From NCBI GenBank assembly GCA_966211795.1, contig CBIHNW010000004.1, positions 163,789 through 227,788 of the forward strand: 64,000 bases of DNA. The letters are read 5' to 3'. Shown here one piece after another: positions 1 to 8,308 of this stretch. Both the position numbers and the translations under genes were made by a program. The first letter of the stretch is position 1, and every line of letters begins with the position of its first letter. This stretch comes from 21-14-0-10-47-8 sp966211795. GTDB taxonomy: Bacteria; Bdellovibrionota; Bdellovibrionia; Bdellovibrionales; Bdellovibrionaceae. The notes under the pieces are model-generated. The model did no database searches. It worked only from the letters and a program-made list of their open reading frames with translations, and was not told the DNA's origin.

Positions 1-1005
1 GGCCCGAACGATATATTTATCGAAAGCGCCGGCAAGCTCAGCAAAACCACGGCTCGTTTCAATGACGAAGACGCGCTTCGGGCGGCGGTGAACACCATCG
101 CGCAAAGCGTGGGTCGTCGCATCTCCGACGAAGAACCCCGATTGGATGCACGTTTGCCAGACGGTTCGCGAATCGCGGCGGTCATTCCGCCTTGCGCGCG
201 AAACGGGACGACGGTCAGCATCCGTAAATTCACTCAGAAAAAAGTTTCGTTCAAAGACTATGTGAAAATGGGATCGCTGTCGGCGGATGGCGCTCAGTTT
301 TTGGATATCTGCATGTTTCTCGGAAAAAATATTCTGGTCAGTGGTGGAACGGGTTCGGGAAAAACGACCTTGCTTTCGCTGTTGTGTTCGCGCATTCCGA
401 AAGGTCAACGCGTGATCGTGATCGAAGATTCAAGCGAATTGAACATAGCCTATGATCACATCGTCAGTTTTGAAACTCGTCAGGCCAATCAAATCGGCAA
501 AGGCGAAGTTTCGATGAAAGATCTCTTGAAAAGTTCGCTGCGTCTTCGTCCGGATCGCATCATCGTCGGCGAGGTTCGCGCCAGCGAAGCGATCGAATTG
601 ATCAACGCCATGAACACCGGCCACAAAGGCTGTCTCGGAACCGTGCACGCCAATTCACCGGAAGACGCAATTGTGCGCCTGGAAGCTTTGGCGCAAAGTG
701 GTGACGCGAAGATCAGTGAGAAGGCTTTGCGTTATCAAGTGGCCTCGGCCATTGATTTGATTGTTCAAGTGTCGCGTTACTCGGACGGATCTCGACGCAT
801 CGGTGCGATCTCGGAAGTTCAGGGACTGAATCCGGATGGCAGTTATCAAGTCGTTCCACTCTTTCAAATGTCGCGAATGGTCAGGGCTGCTGATGGAAAG
901 TTGCAAGGTCAACTCGAGGCATCAGGCGAAACCCCCAGCTTTATGCACGAGATCATTGATAATAATCTTCCTTTTCCAGCTTCCAAGTTCAGCAAAGGTG
1001 CTTAA
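1..1005 (+). CDS. cpaF: CpaF/TadA-type secretion ATPase, 5' end cut off by window
   Basis: This is the C-terminal 334 residues of a GspE-superfamily secretion ATPase of the CpaF/TadA branch, which powers Tad/Flp-type pilus or related secretion at the inner membrane. The frame is open to base 1, so the true start lies upstream. Visible motifs are DARLPDGSRIAAVIPP, typical of CpaF, the Walker A GGTGSGKTT (bases 343-369), the Asp box region IVIEDSSEL, the Walker B region DRIIVGEVR and the His box GTVHANSPEDA. A second full-length paralogue lies on the minus strand at 15812-16912. No other tad gene follows it, so its partners are either upstream of the window or elsewhere. Confidence 0.9.
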   Translation, partial: GPNDIFIESAGKLSKTTARFNDEDALRAAVNTIAQSVGRRISDEEPRLDARLPDGSRIAAVIPPCARNGTTVSIRKFTQKKVSFKDYVKMGSLSADGAQFLDICMFLGKNILVSGGTGSGKTTLLSLLCSRIPKGQRVIVIEDSSELNIAYDHIVSFETRQANQIGKGEVSMKDLLKSSLRLRPDRIIVGEVRASEAIELINAMNTGHKGCLGTVHANSPEDAIVRLEALAQSGDAKISEKALRYQVASAIDLIVQVSRYSDGSRRIGAISEVQGLNPDGSYQVVPLFQMSRMVRAADGKLQGQLEASGETPSFMHEIIDNNLPFPASKFSKGA

Positions 1006-1230
1006 AAAGCTTCTGCGAATCCTTTCGTTGATGGGCCAAAGGCGCATCTCTGGTGCGAACATTGTCGATGTGCGTTTGCAGGCATTTCTTTGCACGTTGC
1101 GCTGCTTTTTCGGGTGTGATTATTTTTTGGGCAAATTGCTTCGCGAATGCATAAATTTGGGATGGGAATTTAAATTTGTTTGGCGATGATTTTTCTCGAT
1201 TGAAATGGTGATTTCAGTTAAATCTTTGAG

Positions 1231-2223
1231 ATGCTATTTTCCTGTAAAATTTCAAGCGCAGTGCTGACCTATATGGACAGGCAAGGAGAGGACTTATCCA
1301 CCTTGCTTGAGGGTGCCACTTTGCCGGAAGAATTTTTGCGGGATCCTTCGTATTGGATGAAGGCGTCCGAGATGGAAAGCTTTCTGCAATCGGCGCAAAA
1401 ACTTTCTCATGATGACGGTCCGTTGTTTCAGAAAGTCGGCCATGCAGGTCCCGAACTGCGCAGTTGGGGAGTGTTGGACAGCGTTTTGCGGATGATGCCG
1501 CGACCTCATGAAATTTTCTCGCAGCCGCAAAGATTTTTGTCTTACTTTATTTCGCCTGAGCCGCCGGTCGAAAATCTTTTCAGCGCCAACTCGAGCATCG
1601 AATTTGATCTGCCGATCTCCAGCGAAATTTATCCACTGGTGACCAATTATCTCAAGGCCGCTTTCGAAAGCCTTCCGGTCTATGTCGGTCAGCCGCTGGC
1701 TCAATGCACCTGGAATGACATTCACCTCAAGCTCAATTGGTCCAGCGATCAAGAGTCCATTTTCGGCCAAGACCCCGGCCACCAGATTTCGCCCGAGCTC
1801 TTGCGCTCGGTCGTGGCGTCGCTGGAAAAGCATCAGCGAGAGCTGGAAGAAAAAAATCGCGAACTGCAAGAACGCAACGAGCAGTTGTCTCGTGCTCAGC
1901 GTGAAATGGAAGCGCAGATCGCCGAGAAGGTGCAGCTCGAAGGCTTGCTTCACGAGCCCATGCATCGCGTGGACTTTATCAATGAAGGCACCATTTCCGT
2001 TTTGCGCGGCAACGTTTCGAAACTTTCGGATTACATGGTTCGCGCTCAGCAGTTGGTCACGATGTTGGTGGGGCAAGATCGCCTGAAGCCAGCCGTTAAA
2101 GAAGCCATGCGACGGATTGATTGGGATCGCGTGAAGACCCAGTTTCCGCAGACCGTGAAAGAAAGCCGCGACATCTTAGAACAAACTCAAAAATCACATC
2201 AGGAGCAACAACATCATGTCTGA
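1231..2223 (+). CDS. Hypothetical coiled-coil protein, possible degenerate signalling protein
   Basis: I do not recognise this 330-residue protein with confidence. There is no signal peptide or membrane segment, so it should be cytoplasmic. Residues about 10-150 have the look of the helical N-terminal sensing domain found on some AraC-type regulators, a weak impression only. Residues about 190-237 form a strongly charged coiled coil (ELEEKNRELQERNEQL). The following stretch LLHEPMHRVDFINEG carries a His in a helical setting, faintly like a dimerisation helix, but there is no kinase ATP-binding domain. Its stop overlaps the enolase start by 8 bases, so the two are probably co-transcribed. The start could also be GTG at 1261. 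Confidence 0.7.
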   Translation: MLFSCKISSAVLTYMDRQGEDLSTLLEGATLPEEFLRDPSYWMKASEMESFLQSAQKLSHDDGPLFQKVGHAGPELRSWGVLDSVLRMMPRPHEIFSQPQRFLSYFISPEPPVENLFSANSSIEFDLPISSEIYPLVTNYLKAAFESLPVYVGQPLAQCTWNDIHLKLNWSSDQESIFGQDPGHQISPELLRSVVASLEKHQRELEEKNRELQERNEQLSRAQREMEAQIAEKVQLEGLLHEPMHRVDFINEGTISVLRGNVSKLSDYMVRAQQLVTMLVGQDRLKPAVKEAMRRIDWDRVKTQFPQTVKESRDILEQTQKSHQEQQHHV

Positions 2224-3478
2224 AATCATTGCCGTGACCGCCCGTGAAATTCTGGATAGCCGTGGAAACCCGACCGTCGAAGTCGACGTTCTGACATCTG
2301 CGGGCAATCTGGGACGAGCCGCTGTTCCAAGTGGCGCATCGACCGGCGCGCACGAAGCTTGCGAGCTTCGCGATAACGACAAAAAACGATACTTGGGTAA
2401 AGGTGTATTGAAAGCTGTTGCCAATGTGAAAGAAAAAATCGCGCCCGAGATTTTGGGGCTGCCGACCACCGAGCAGGTCACGATCGACAAAATGATGATC
2501 GAGCTGGATGGAACCGAAAATAAAACCAAGCTTGGTGCCAATGCAATCTTGGGAGTGTCCTTGGCCGTGGCGAAGGCCGGCGCTTTGGATTCAGGTCTTC
2601 CACTGTATCGTTACGTCGGTGGATCGCAAGCCTGCCGCTTGCCCGTGCCGTTGATGAACGTTTTGAATGGCGGAGCGCACGCCAACAACGGTTTGGACAT
2701 TCAAGAATTCATGATCGTGCCGACGCTTGAAACTTTTAAAGATTCTTTGCGCGCGGGCTCGGAAGTGTTTCACACCTTGAAAAAAATCTTGGGCAAAAAA
2801 AATCTCTCAACCGCCGTCGGTGACGAAGGTGGCTTTGCGCCGGTTCTCAAGGGCAACGAAGAAGCCTTAAAGCTTTTGATGCAAGCGATTGACGAAGCTG
2901 GATACAAGGCCGGCGAAAACATGTTCCTGGCTTTGGATGTGGCGGCGACCGAAATGTTCGAGAAAAATAAATACCGCTGGGAAGGTCGACAGATCTCCGG
3001 CAAAGAGCTGCGTGGCATTTACTCGAAATGGGCCACCAAGTATCCGTTGATCAGCATCGAAGACGGATTTTCGGAAGACGATTGGGATTCTTGGAAAGAA
3101 GTCACCGCCGAGCTTGGATCGAAATTACAACTGGTGGGTGATGACTTGTTCGTCACCAATCCGAAGCGTTTGGCTCGCGGAATTAAAGAGCAGGCAGCCA
3201 ATGCCTTGCTGGTGAAGGTCAACCAAATCGGATCTTTAACCGAGACGGCCGAGGCTGTGTCCCTGGCGCAAAGAAATCGCTATAAGACCGTGATGTCACA
3301 TCGAAGCGGTGAGACCGAAGATTCAGCAATCGCGGATTTGGCCGTGGCGATGAATTGTCACCAAATCAAGACGGGAAGCCTGTGTCGCAGTGAACGAACG
3401 GCCAAGTACAATCAGCTTCTTCGCATCGAAGAAATGCTAGGCGGCGGTCATTACTGGGGCCGCGAGGCGTTTCGGTAA
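2216..3478 (+). CDS. eno: Enolase (2-phosphoglycerate dehydratase)
   Basis: Enolase converts 2-phosphoglycerate to phosphoenolpyruvate in glycolysis. At 420 residues it has the normal length. It opens with the classic EIIAVTAREILDSRGNPTVE, followed by the SGASTGAHEACELRD loop, the metal-ligand segment SIEDGFSEDDWD, the catalytic-lysine region LLVKVNQIGSLTE and the signature MSHRSGETEDS. An AGGAGC ribosome-binding site lies about 10 bases before the ATG, inside the end of the upstream gene. Neighbouring ftsB-like and small membrane genes follow closely; eno-ftsB linkage is common in Gram-negative bacteria. Confidence 0.98.
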   Translation: MSEIIAVTAREILDSRGNPTVEVDVLTSAGNLGRAAVPSGASTGAHEACELRDNDKKRYLGKGVLKAVANVKEKIAPEILGLPTTEQVTIDKMMIELDGTENKTKLGANAILGVSLAVAKAGALDSGLPLYRYVGGSQACRLPVPLMNVLNGGAHANNGLDIQEFMIVPTLETFKDSLRAGSEVFHTLKKILGKKNLSTAVGDEGGFAPVLKGNEEALKLLMQAIDEAGYKAGENMFLALDVAATEMFEKNKYRWEGRQISGKELRGIYSKWATKYPLISIEDGFSEDDWDSWKEVTAELGSKLQLVGDDLFVTNPKRLARGIKEQAANALLVKVNQIGSLTETAEAVSLAQRNRYKTVMSHRSGETEDSAIADLAVAMNCHQIKTGSLCRSERTAKYNQLLRIEEMLGGGHYWGREAFR

Positions 3479-3484
3479 TCGCTC

Positions 3485-3667
3485 ATGAATGAAACAGTCT
3501 TTTACACCAATCCTGGATACGCGGTCGGCTGGTTCACGCTGGCTTTGATCAACGCAGGTCTAGCTCAGTCAAAAAATCGCAGTGGCCTGTTCTGGTTCCT
3601 GGCATCTTTGTTCGTGGGGCCCTTGGCGACTTTTTTATTGGTGACGTTTTTTAGCGATAAAGTTTAA
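3485..3667 (+). CDS. Small hydrophobic two-helix membrane protein
   Basis: This 60-residue protein starts 6 bases after the enolase stop. It has two hydrophobic segments, about residues 11-28 (YAVGWFTLALINAGLAQ) and 33-56 (SGLFWFLASLFVGPLATFLL), separated by a short basic SKNRSG turn, so it should be a helical hairpin in the inner membrane. I recognise no family. The start lacks a strong ribosome-binding site, so translation may be coupled to eno. The short length leaves some doubt that it is a gene, but its amphipathic layout and position in the operon favour it. Confidence 0.6.
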   Translation: MNETVFYTNPGYAVGWFTLALINAGLAQSKNRSGLFWFLASLFVGPLATFLLVTFFSDKV

Positions 3668-3734
3668 TGACTTCGGTCTAGTTCAGATCGGCATCGATAG
3701 CGATCAGGGCGGCTTTTTTTTATAATCACAACAT

Positions 3735-4010
3735 ATGAAGTTGTTGCACCAGCCGCTGAAAATCCTGCTGATCTGTCTGTTTTTTGCTCTCGCCAGTCTG
3801 ATGATGAATGGAACTTTTTTACAGCTGTACCGGCTGCATCGAGATCAAGCCTTGATCAATGAACAAATCGAAGCAACACGCACGCAAATCGTGGACCTAG
3901 ATAAACAACTCAAAATGGCGAAGGATCCAGTCTTCATCGAGCGACAAGCCATGGACAATTACGATCTTGCGAGCGAGCACGATCTGGTTTTCGTTTTTTC
4001 GGACGAATGA
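3735..4010 (+). CDS. ftsB: FtsB/DivIC-like septum formation initiator
   Basis: This 91-residue bitopic protein has the FtsB/DivIC layout: a short cytoplasmic end, one membrane helix (about residues 8-28), a periplasmic coiled coil (about 33-65, QALINEQIEATRTQIVDLDK) and a terminal segment beginning PVFIERQAMDNYDLA, like the conserved ERxAREELGM region of the family. FtsB bridges FtsL and FtsQ in the divisome. Its position shortly after eno supports the call because eno-ftsB order is widespread. A TATAAT hexamer at 3721-3726 sits only 9 bases before the ATG, without a matching -35, so a leaderless transcript is possible but unproven. Confidence 0.75.
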   Translation: MKLLHQPLKILLICLFFALASLMMNGTFLQLYRLHRDQALINEQIEATRTQIVDLDKQLKMAKDPVFIERQAMDNYDLASEHDLVFVFSDE

Positions 4011-4137
4011 TGGCTTGTTCGTGACCGTCAGGGCTGAAATACGGGGAGTTGACAGCGCTGTTTTTCATTCGATGTTGGTCTATCGGCCAAAATGAAAATA
4101 CCGACCTTCAAAATCGGATCAGAACTCACCTTGCAGG

Positions 4138-4179
4138 GAAATCCAATATGTTGGTCAAAACTCCAACATATTGGATTTC
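4138..4179. repeat. 17-base perfect inverted repeat, 8-base loop
   Basis: GAAATCCAATATGTTGG at 4138-4154 is exactly reversed and complemented at 4163-4179, with TCAAAACT between. There is no T-tract after either arm, so it is not a standard intrinsic terminator. A TATAAG hexamer follows at 4183-4188. An operator or a stable RNA hairpin are the main options. Confidence 0.85.
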
Positions 4180-4415
4180 AGTTATAAGGCATCTCTCTCT
4201 CTCTCATCTGTTTTCCTTCTCCTTTATAAAATCCTTTTGGCCACTTTTGCCGAAGGCAAATCTCCGGTTTGACCAAAAGTCAGCGTTCCCGCGGCCGGAC
4301 GCACCTGCACTTACACCCTTCAATGCTGTGACGAGGACAAAATGCCCGGCGCAAGGCACTGGCCTCCAAAGCATTTTCATGACAGCTCCGCTCATCGAAG
4401 GGCATTCATAGATCT

Positions 4416-4449
4416 GTCGACAAAACTTGTCGACGGATCCGTCGACAAG
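4416..4449. repeat. Nested GTCGAC palindrome, three arms
   Basis: The octamer GTCGACAA occurs at 4416-4423, inverted at 4427-4434 and direct again at 4441-4448. The last two arms are part of a perfect 24-base palindrome (4426-4449) whose left half is CTTGTCGACGGA. The middle arm can therefore pair with either neighbour, allowing two exclusive hairpins. Confidence 0.85.
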
Positions 4450-4596
4450 AAAGTGAGCGGACCTATTGAAGAACCAAGCAAACTCCCTTTCGTACCTAAC
4501 AGTGGCATCCGAAACTTAACGCAACATAATCAACACGCGAAGATCCTGACAAATATCAACTATTTCCGAATTAAAATGGAGCCCAGACTCTAGGTG

Positions 4597-4625
4597 TTGA
4601 CATCGTTCGCGACTGTCATGAGAAT
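4597..4625 (+). promoter_or_regulatory. Sigma-70 type promoter of the XRE gene
   Basis: TTGACA at 4597-4602 is a perfect -35 box. GAGAAT at 4620-4625 matches 4 of 6 bases of a -10 box with 17-base spacing. The expected transcription start near 4632 lies only about 3 bases before the ATG at 4635, so the message would be almost leaderless, in line with the lack of a ribosome-binding site. Confidence 0.55.
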
Positions 4626-4634
4626 CAGTCCACT

Positions 4635-4922
4635 ATGGTATGGGATGGAGATAAAATTCGCGATTTGCGACTTAGAATGGGTTGGAGTCAATCCGACTTG
4701 GCCCGGCGTCTGCAAACGGAATCAAAAAAAATCACGGAAATTGAAATCGGTCTTCAAGAAACGCCAATTGATTTGGTGTCTGGATTGGATCTGCTGCTGA
4801 AGCAAGCGGAGGCCAGTGCGGATGGTGTGTCTTGTGATTCGCTGGCAGAAATTCTTTTCGATGAAGAAGATGTTCTGCAGGTTGACACAAGTTCGATTCG
4901 CCGCAAATTTCTCGATCAGTAA
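4635..4922 (+). CDS. XRE-family (Cro/C1-type) DNA-binding protein
   Basis: A 95-residue protein with an N-terminal helix-turn-helix of the Cro/C1 type, about residues 7-45, including the typical IRDLRLRMGWSQSDLARRL. The remaining half is acidic and helical (AEILFDEEDVLQ) and has no recognised domain; it may dimerise or bind a partner. It is followed 26 bases later by polA, and the promoter at 4597 may serve both. The palindromes upstream are candidate binding sites, which is inference only. No restriction or toxin partner is adjacent, so it is probably a free-standing regulator. Confidence 0.8.
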   Translation: MVWDGDKIRDLRLRMGWSQSDLARRLQTESKKITEIEIGLQETPIDLVSGLDLLLKQAEASADGVSCDSLAEILFDEEDVLQVDTSSIRRKFLDQ

Positions 4923-4948
4923 TTCATTTCGGTGTAGACCCAAAGAGC

Positions 4949-7582
4949 ATGAAAAAACTCTTTTTGGTCGACGTCAGTTCATTATTCTTTCGCGCCTTCT
5001 ACGCGGTTCGCCCGCTTTCGTCTCCTTCGGGTGTCCCGACGAATGCGATTTACGGTTTCTTATCGATGCTGATGAAGCTGATGAAAGACGAGAAGCCCGA
5101 ATACCTTGTTTTTTGCTATGACCGCAAAGAACCTTCGTTTCGCAAAGACATTTATCCCGAATACAAAGCGAATCGCACCGAAATGCCGGAAGATTTGGCG
5201 CCACAAATTCCTTACATTAAAAAATTGGCCGAGGTCATGGGCATTCCCTCGCTCGAGGTTCCGGGCTTTGAAGCCGATGATTTGATCGGCACCCTGACCT
5301 GTCTGGGCCGCAAGCATGATATGGAAGTCTTCATCGTCAGTGGCGATAAAGATTTTGCGCAGCTTCTGCACGAGCACGTGTATCTGTACGACACCATGAA
5401 ATCCGTGAAAATCGACACCAAGGCGGCCATCGAAAAGTGGGGTGTGCCCCCACAACAGTTCATCGATTATTTGGCGCTGGTGGGCGATGCCTCGGATAAT
5501 ATTCCCGGCGTCAAGGGCATCGGACCCAAGGGCGCGCAGAAATTATTGGAAGAGCATAAATCTCTTGAAGGAATTTACGAACACATCGACCAGATCAAGG
5601 GCGCCTTGAAAGAAAAATTGGTGGCCGGTAAAGACGATGCGTTTTTATCGCGCAAGCTTTCGACGATCGTTACCGATTGCGAATCCGACGTGAACATTGA
5701 ATCTTATCGCCGACGTCCCTTTCACCGCACGGACCTGGGTGCGTTGTTTGAAGAACTGAATTTTAAAAACTTTGAACGAAATGTTTGGGCCCTGGATCTA
5801 TCGGATGCATCGGTCGAAGCCACGGCACCAGAGATTCCGGTCTCGATTCCGAAATCGCAGGAAGGCTCAAAATCCACGAGTGTCGCGGCTGCAGATCAGC
5901 CAGCGGACGAAAGTCCGACGAGTTCTCTGGCGACCGCGACGGTGGCGGAAAAGCGTGAGCCCAACAACTTTCAACTGATCGAAATCGAAGTTCAGGATTT
6001 ACAGAAAGAGCTCAAAGCCGAGAGCGAAGTTTGGGGGTTCTCGGGCAATCAAGGAATTTTCTTGGCACTGGAAAATCATGTTTACGCCATTCGCGGCGAA
6101 GCGACCGATCTTGGAAAAATGTCCGACAAACTGAAGCTTCGTTGGAAGGGTTTCGACATCAAATCTTTCTGGCATTTGATTCAACCCCAAAAGCCAATTG
6201 CGGTTTGGGATTCGCTGCTGGCTTCTTATGTGGTCAAGGCAGGTGAATCGGTTGAATTTGATCGCGTCTATGCGCGGTTTACCGGACAGCTGCCGATGGA
6301 CCTCCCTAGCGGCACCGATTTGTTTGAAGCGCACTTATTGCTTGAATCCAAGGTGCGCGAAGCTTTGACCAAAGTCGACGGGCAGAAGATTTTTGACGAG
6401 CTGGATTTGCCGCTGGCCGCGATTCTGTACCGCATGGAACGCAAAGGAATTTCGCTGGACCGCGATCTACTGGCCAAGCAAAGCCAAGAGATTGGCAAAG
6501 ATCTTCAGCGCTTGGAAAAAGAAATTCATGAGCTGGCAGGAGAGTCCTTTAATATTGGCAGCCCCAAGCAATTGGCCAACATCCTGTTTGAAAAATTGAA
6601 ACTTCCGGTGGGCAAAAAAACGAAGACCGGTTTTTCGACGGACAACGAAGTTCTCGAGAAAATTTCGAAAGTGCATCCGATCGCGGATCTGGTTTTGGAT
6701 TATCGGGAACTGGCCAAATTGAAATCCACTTACGTGGACTCTTTGCCGACCTTGGTGAAAGAAGATGGCCGGGTGCACACGACTTTCAACCAAGCGCACA
6801 CGACCACCGGACGACTGTCATCCATCGATCCGAACTTGCAAAATATTCCGATTCGCACCGAGCGGGGCGCACGCGTGCGCAAAGCTTTCGTGGCGGAAAA
6901 GGGCAATGTGCTATTGACGGTCGATTACAGCCAGATCGAGCTTCGCATCTTGGCCCACGTCTGTGAAGACCCAAATCTGATTCGGGCCTTTCAGGAAGAC
7001 TTGGACATTCACACGGCAACGGCCGCTGAAGTTTTCTCGGTGAATGTGAAAGAGGTGACCTCGGAACAACGTCGCGTGGCCAAGGCCGTAAATTTCGGCA
7101 TCGCCTACGGGCAAGGGGCGTTCGGATTAGCCGAAACCCTGAAAATCTCGCGCGGGGAAGCTTCCGAGATTATCAAACGCTACTTCACGCGATTTGCGCG
7201 GGTGCAAAATTACATCGAAGACACCATCGCGTCGGCGAAGGACAAAGGTTATGTCGAGACTTTGTCGGGACGAAAGCGTTACATGGACGAACTTCGTTCG
7301 AAAAATGCGGCCATCGCCAAATTCGGTGAGCGGGCAGCGATCAATGCGCCGATTCAGGGAACCGCTTCGGACATCGTGAAAAAAGCGATGATCATGGTCG
7401 ATCGCCAGATCGATCTGCCAATGTTGTTACAGGTGCATGATGAATTGATTTTCGAAGGCACGGTCGCGGAAGTCGAAGCAAAGCGTCCGCAGATTGTTAA
7501 AATCATGGAATCAGTGGTCGAGCTCAAGGTTCCGCTGAAAGCGAACTCGGAAGTCGGCAAAGATTGGGATTCGGCCAAATAG
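4949..7582 (+). CDS. polA: DNA polymerase I
   Basis: An 877-residue polymerase for Okazaki fragment processing and repair. Residues 1 to about 290 are the 5'-3' nuclease (VDVSSLFFRAFYAVRP, ALVGDASDNIPGVKGIGPK). A Ser/Ala-rich linker covers about 290-335. The middle domain (about 340-500) corresponds to the 3'-5' exonuclease, but the DxE of motif I is absent (the equivalent stretch reads VWGFSGNQG) and the later motif is eroded, so proofreading is probably lost. The polymerase domain is intact: motif A VDYSQIELR with Asp659, motif B RVAKAVNFGIAYGQGAFG and motif C QVHDELIFE with Asp831-Glu832. A terminator overlaps the stop codon. Confidence 0.97.
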   Translation: MKKLFLVDVSSLFFRAFYAVRPLSSPSGVPTNAIYGFLSMLMKLMKDEKPEYLVFCYDRKEPSFRKDIYPEYKANRTEMPEDLAPQIPYIKKLAEVMGIPSLEVPGFEADDLIGTLTCLGRKHDMEVFIVSGDKDFAQLLHEHVYLYDTMKSVKIDTKAAIEKWGVPPQQFIDYLALVGDASDNIPGVKGIGPKGAQKLLEEHKSLEGIYEHIDQIKGALKEKLVAGKDDAFLSRKLSTIVTDCESDVNIESYRRRPFHRTDLGALFEELNFKNFERNVWALDLSDASVEATAPEIPVSIPKSQEGSKSTSVAAADQPADESPTSSLATATVAEKREPNNFQLIEIEVQDLQKELKAESEVWGFSGNQGIFLALENHVYAIRGEATDLGKMSDKLKLRWKGFDIKSFWHLIQPQKPIAVWDSLLASYVVKAGESVEFDRVYARFTGQLPMDLPSGTDLFEAHLLLESKVREALTKVDGQKIFDELDLPLAAILYRMERKGISLDRDLLAKQSQEIGKDLQRLEKEIHELAGESFNIGSPKQLANILFEKLKLPVGKKTKTGFSTDNEVLEKISKVHPIADLVLDYRELAKLKSTYVDSLPTLVKEDGRVHTTFNQAHTTTGRLSSIDPNLQNIPIRTERGARVRKAFVAEKGNVLLTVDYSQIELRILAHVCEDPNLIRAFQEDLDIHTATAAEVFSVNVKEVTSEQRRVAKAVNFGIAYGQGAFGLAETLKISRGEASEIIKRYFTRFARVQNYIEDTIASAKDKGYVETLSGRKRYMDELRSKNAAIAKFGERAAINAPIQGTASDIVKKAMIMVDRQIDLPMLLQVHDELIFEGTVAEVEAKRPQIVKIMESVVELKVPLKANSEVGKDWDSAK

Positions 7583-7594
7583 CCGAATCCTTTT
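7567..7594 (+). terminator. Intrinsic terminator of polA
   Basis: GGATTCGGC (7567-7575) pairs perfectly with GCCGAATCC (7582-7590) around the loop CAAATA and is followed by TTTT. The polA stop codon lies at the end of the loop. The minus-strand gene ending at 7596 may share the hairpin, although the T-run is only on the polA side. Confidence 0.8.
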
Positions 7595-7595
7595 A

Positions 7596-8192
7596 TCATT
7601 CGACTTCCCAGCCGACGACTTTGCCACCTTCAAAGAACACCGCTTTCTTCTCGGCCTTGTACCCATCTTGCGTGGACACATATTTGTTATAGCGCCAGCG
7701 TTCGTTTTTAAACTGCGGGTTGCCCGAGACTTCGACCGCGTCGGGATCTCCCCAGGACTGACGAACCAGATTTTGCGGCATGCCCAGCGCGATGTCGTGC
7801 GCTTCGATCAAATCTTGCATTTCATTTTTCATCATTCCGGTTCGCGAGTTAAAGGACTGCTCGCTCATCCAATGTTGTCTCGCCTCGAAGCCCGGCAGGG
7901 ACAAAAACTCGATGCGCTCTTGATCGTTGCGAAACAGCGGCAACGCTTTCGAGTACTGCTCGGTCTCTTTGCGGGTCGACAGGGCATTTTCCAATTGTTT
8001 CAGCCGTGTTTTTTGCGAAATGTTGTCGCTGCCGCGATCATTGATTCTTTGCTCGGAAACGCGCGAACTTTTTTTGTAAGCGGTGGAGCGCGGATTGGAT
8101 TCGGCGTAACCACTGTCCGAACTGCGATTGAGGTTGATGCAACTGATGGTCAGACCAGCAGTCAGCGCCAGCAAGCAAAGCTTTGTATTCAT
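7596..8192 (-). CDS. Putative lipoprotein or secreted protein
   Basis: A 198-residue protein of unknown function. I place the start at 8192 because GGAG lies 8 bases upstream and a signal peptide follows directly (MNTKLCLLALTAGLTISC); an in-frame ATG at 8210 would add 6 residues. The Cys after TIS makes a lipoprotein plausible, although the -3 residue is Thr rather than Leu. The body is polar, with Ser/Arg-rich residues 20-60 and a C-terminal domain containing IALGMPQNLVRQSWGDPDAVEV, which resembles the short beta domain used in BamE/SmpA-like envelope proteins (weak impression). It is convergent with polA and divergent from the FliL-like gene. Confidence 0.7.
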   Translation of the reverse strand: MNTKLCLLALTAGLTISCINLNRSSDSGYAESNPRSTAYKKSSRVSEQRINDRGSDNISQKTRLKQLENALSTRKETEQYSKALPLFRNDQERIEFLSLPGFEARQHWMSEQSFNSRTGMMKNEMQDLIEAHDIALGMPQNLVRQSWGDPDAVEVSGNPQFKNERWRYNKYVSTQDGYKAEKKAVFFEGGKVVGWEVE

Positions 8193-8225
8193 CGAATTCT
8201 CCATATTCATCCCGTTTCACCAGCC

Positions 8226-8239
8226 CTATTTTAAAATAG
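8226..8239. repeat. 14-base AT palindrome between divergent genes
   Basis: CTATTTT/AAAATAG is a perfect palindrome in the 116-base gap between the divergent lipoprotein and FliL-like genes. It may contain -10 elements on both strands or an operator. No good -35 is visible for either direction. Confidence 0.45.
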
Positions 8240-8308
8240 TCTTGGCTTTAGGTGTTTCCATTTTTAGAATCAAAGGAGGACACCTGACCTCTTCTCGACG
8301 AAAGGCTA

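Larger units (their letters stand above)
4011..4634 (+). other. 624-base gene-poor stretch with two palindromes
   Basis: No open frame here has a ribosome-binding site and protein character that I trust. The stretch holds a 17-base perfect inverted repeat (4138-4179), a run of alternating CT (about 4193-4205) and a nested GTCGAC palindrome (4416-4449), and it ends with the promoter of the XRE gene. Two short open frames (4049-4411 and 4342-4593) cross the palindromes and read as low-complexity peptides. It could hold an unrecognised small RNA or the remnant of a lost gene. Confidence 0.5.

Noticed and set aside
1006..1230. Small gene or promoter between cpaF and the coiled-coil gene
   Set aside because: Open frames here are continuations of cpaF in another frame, and no convincing -35/-10 pair was seen.
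3688..3726. Terminator after the small membrane gene and TATAAT promoter of ftsB
   Set aside because: The GATCG/CGATC stem is only 5 bases and separated from the T-run; the TATAAT has no -35 box. Neither is strong enough to list.
4049..4593. Two overlapping open frames (4049-4411 and 4342-4593)
   Set aside because: No ribosome-binding site, composition unlike neighbours, and both run through the perfect palindromes, which is unlikely for coding sequence.
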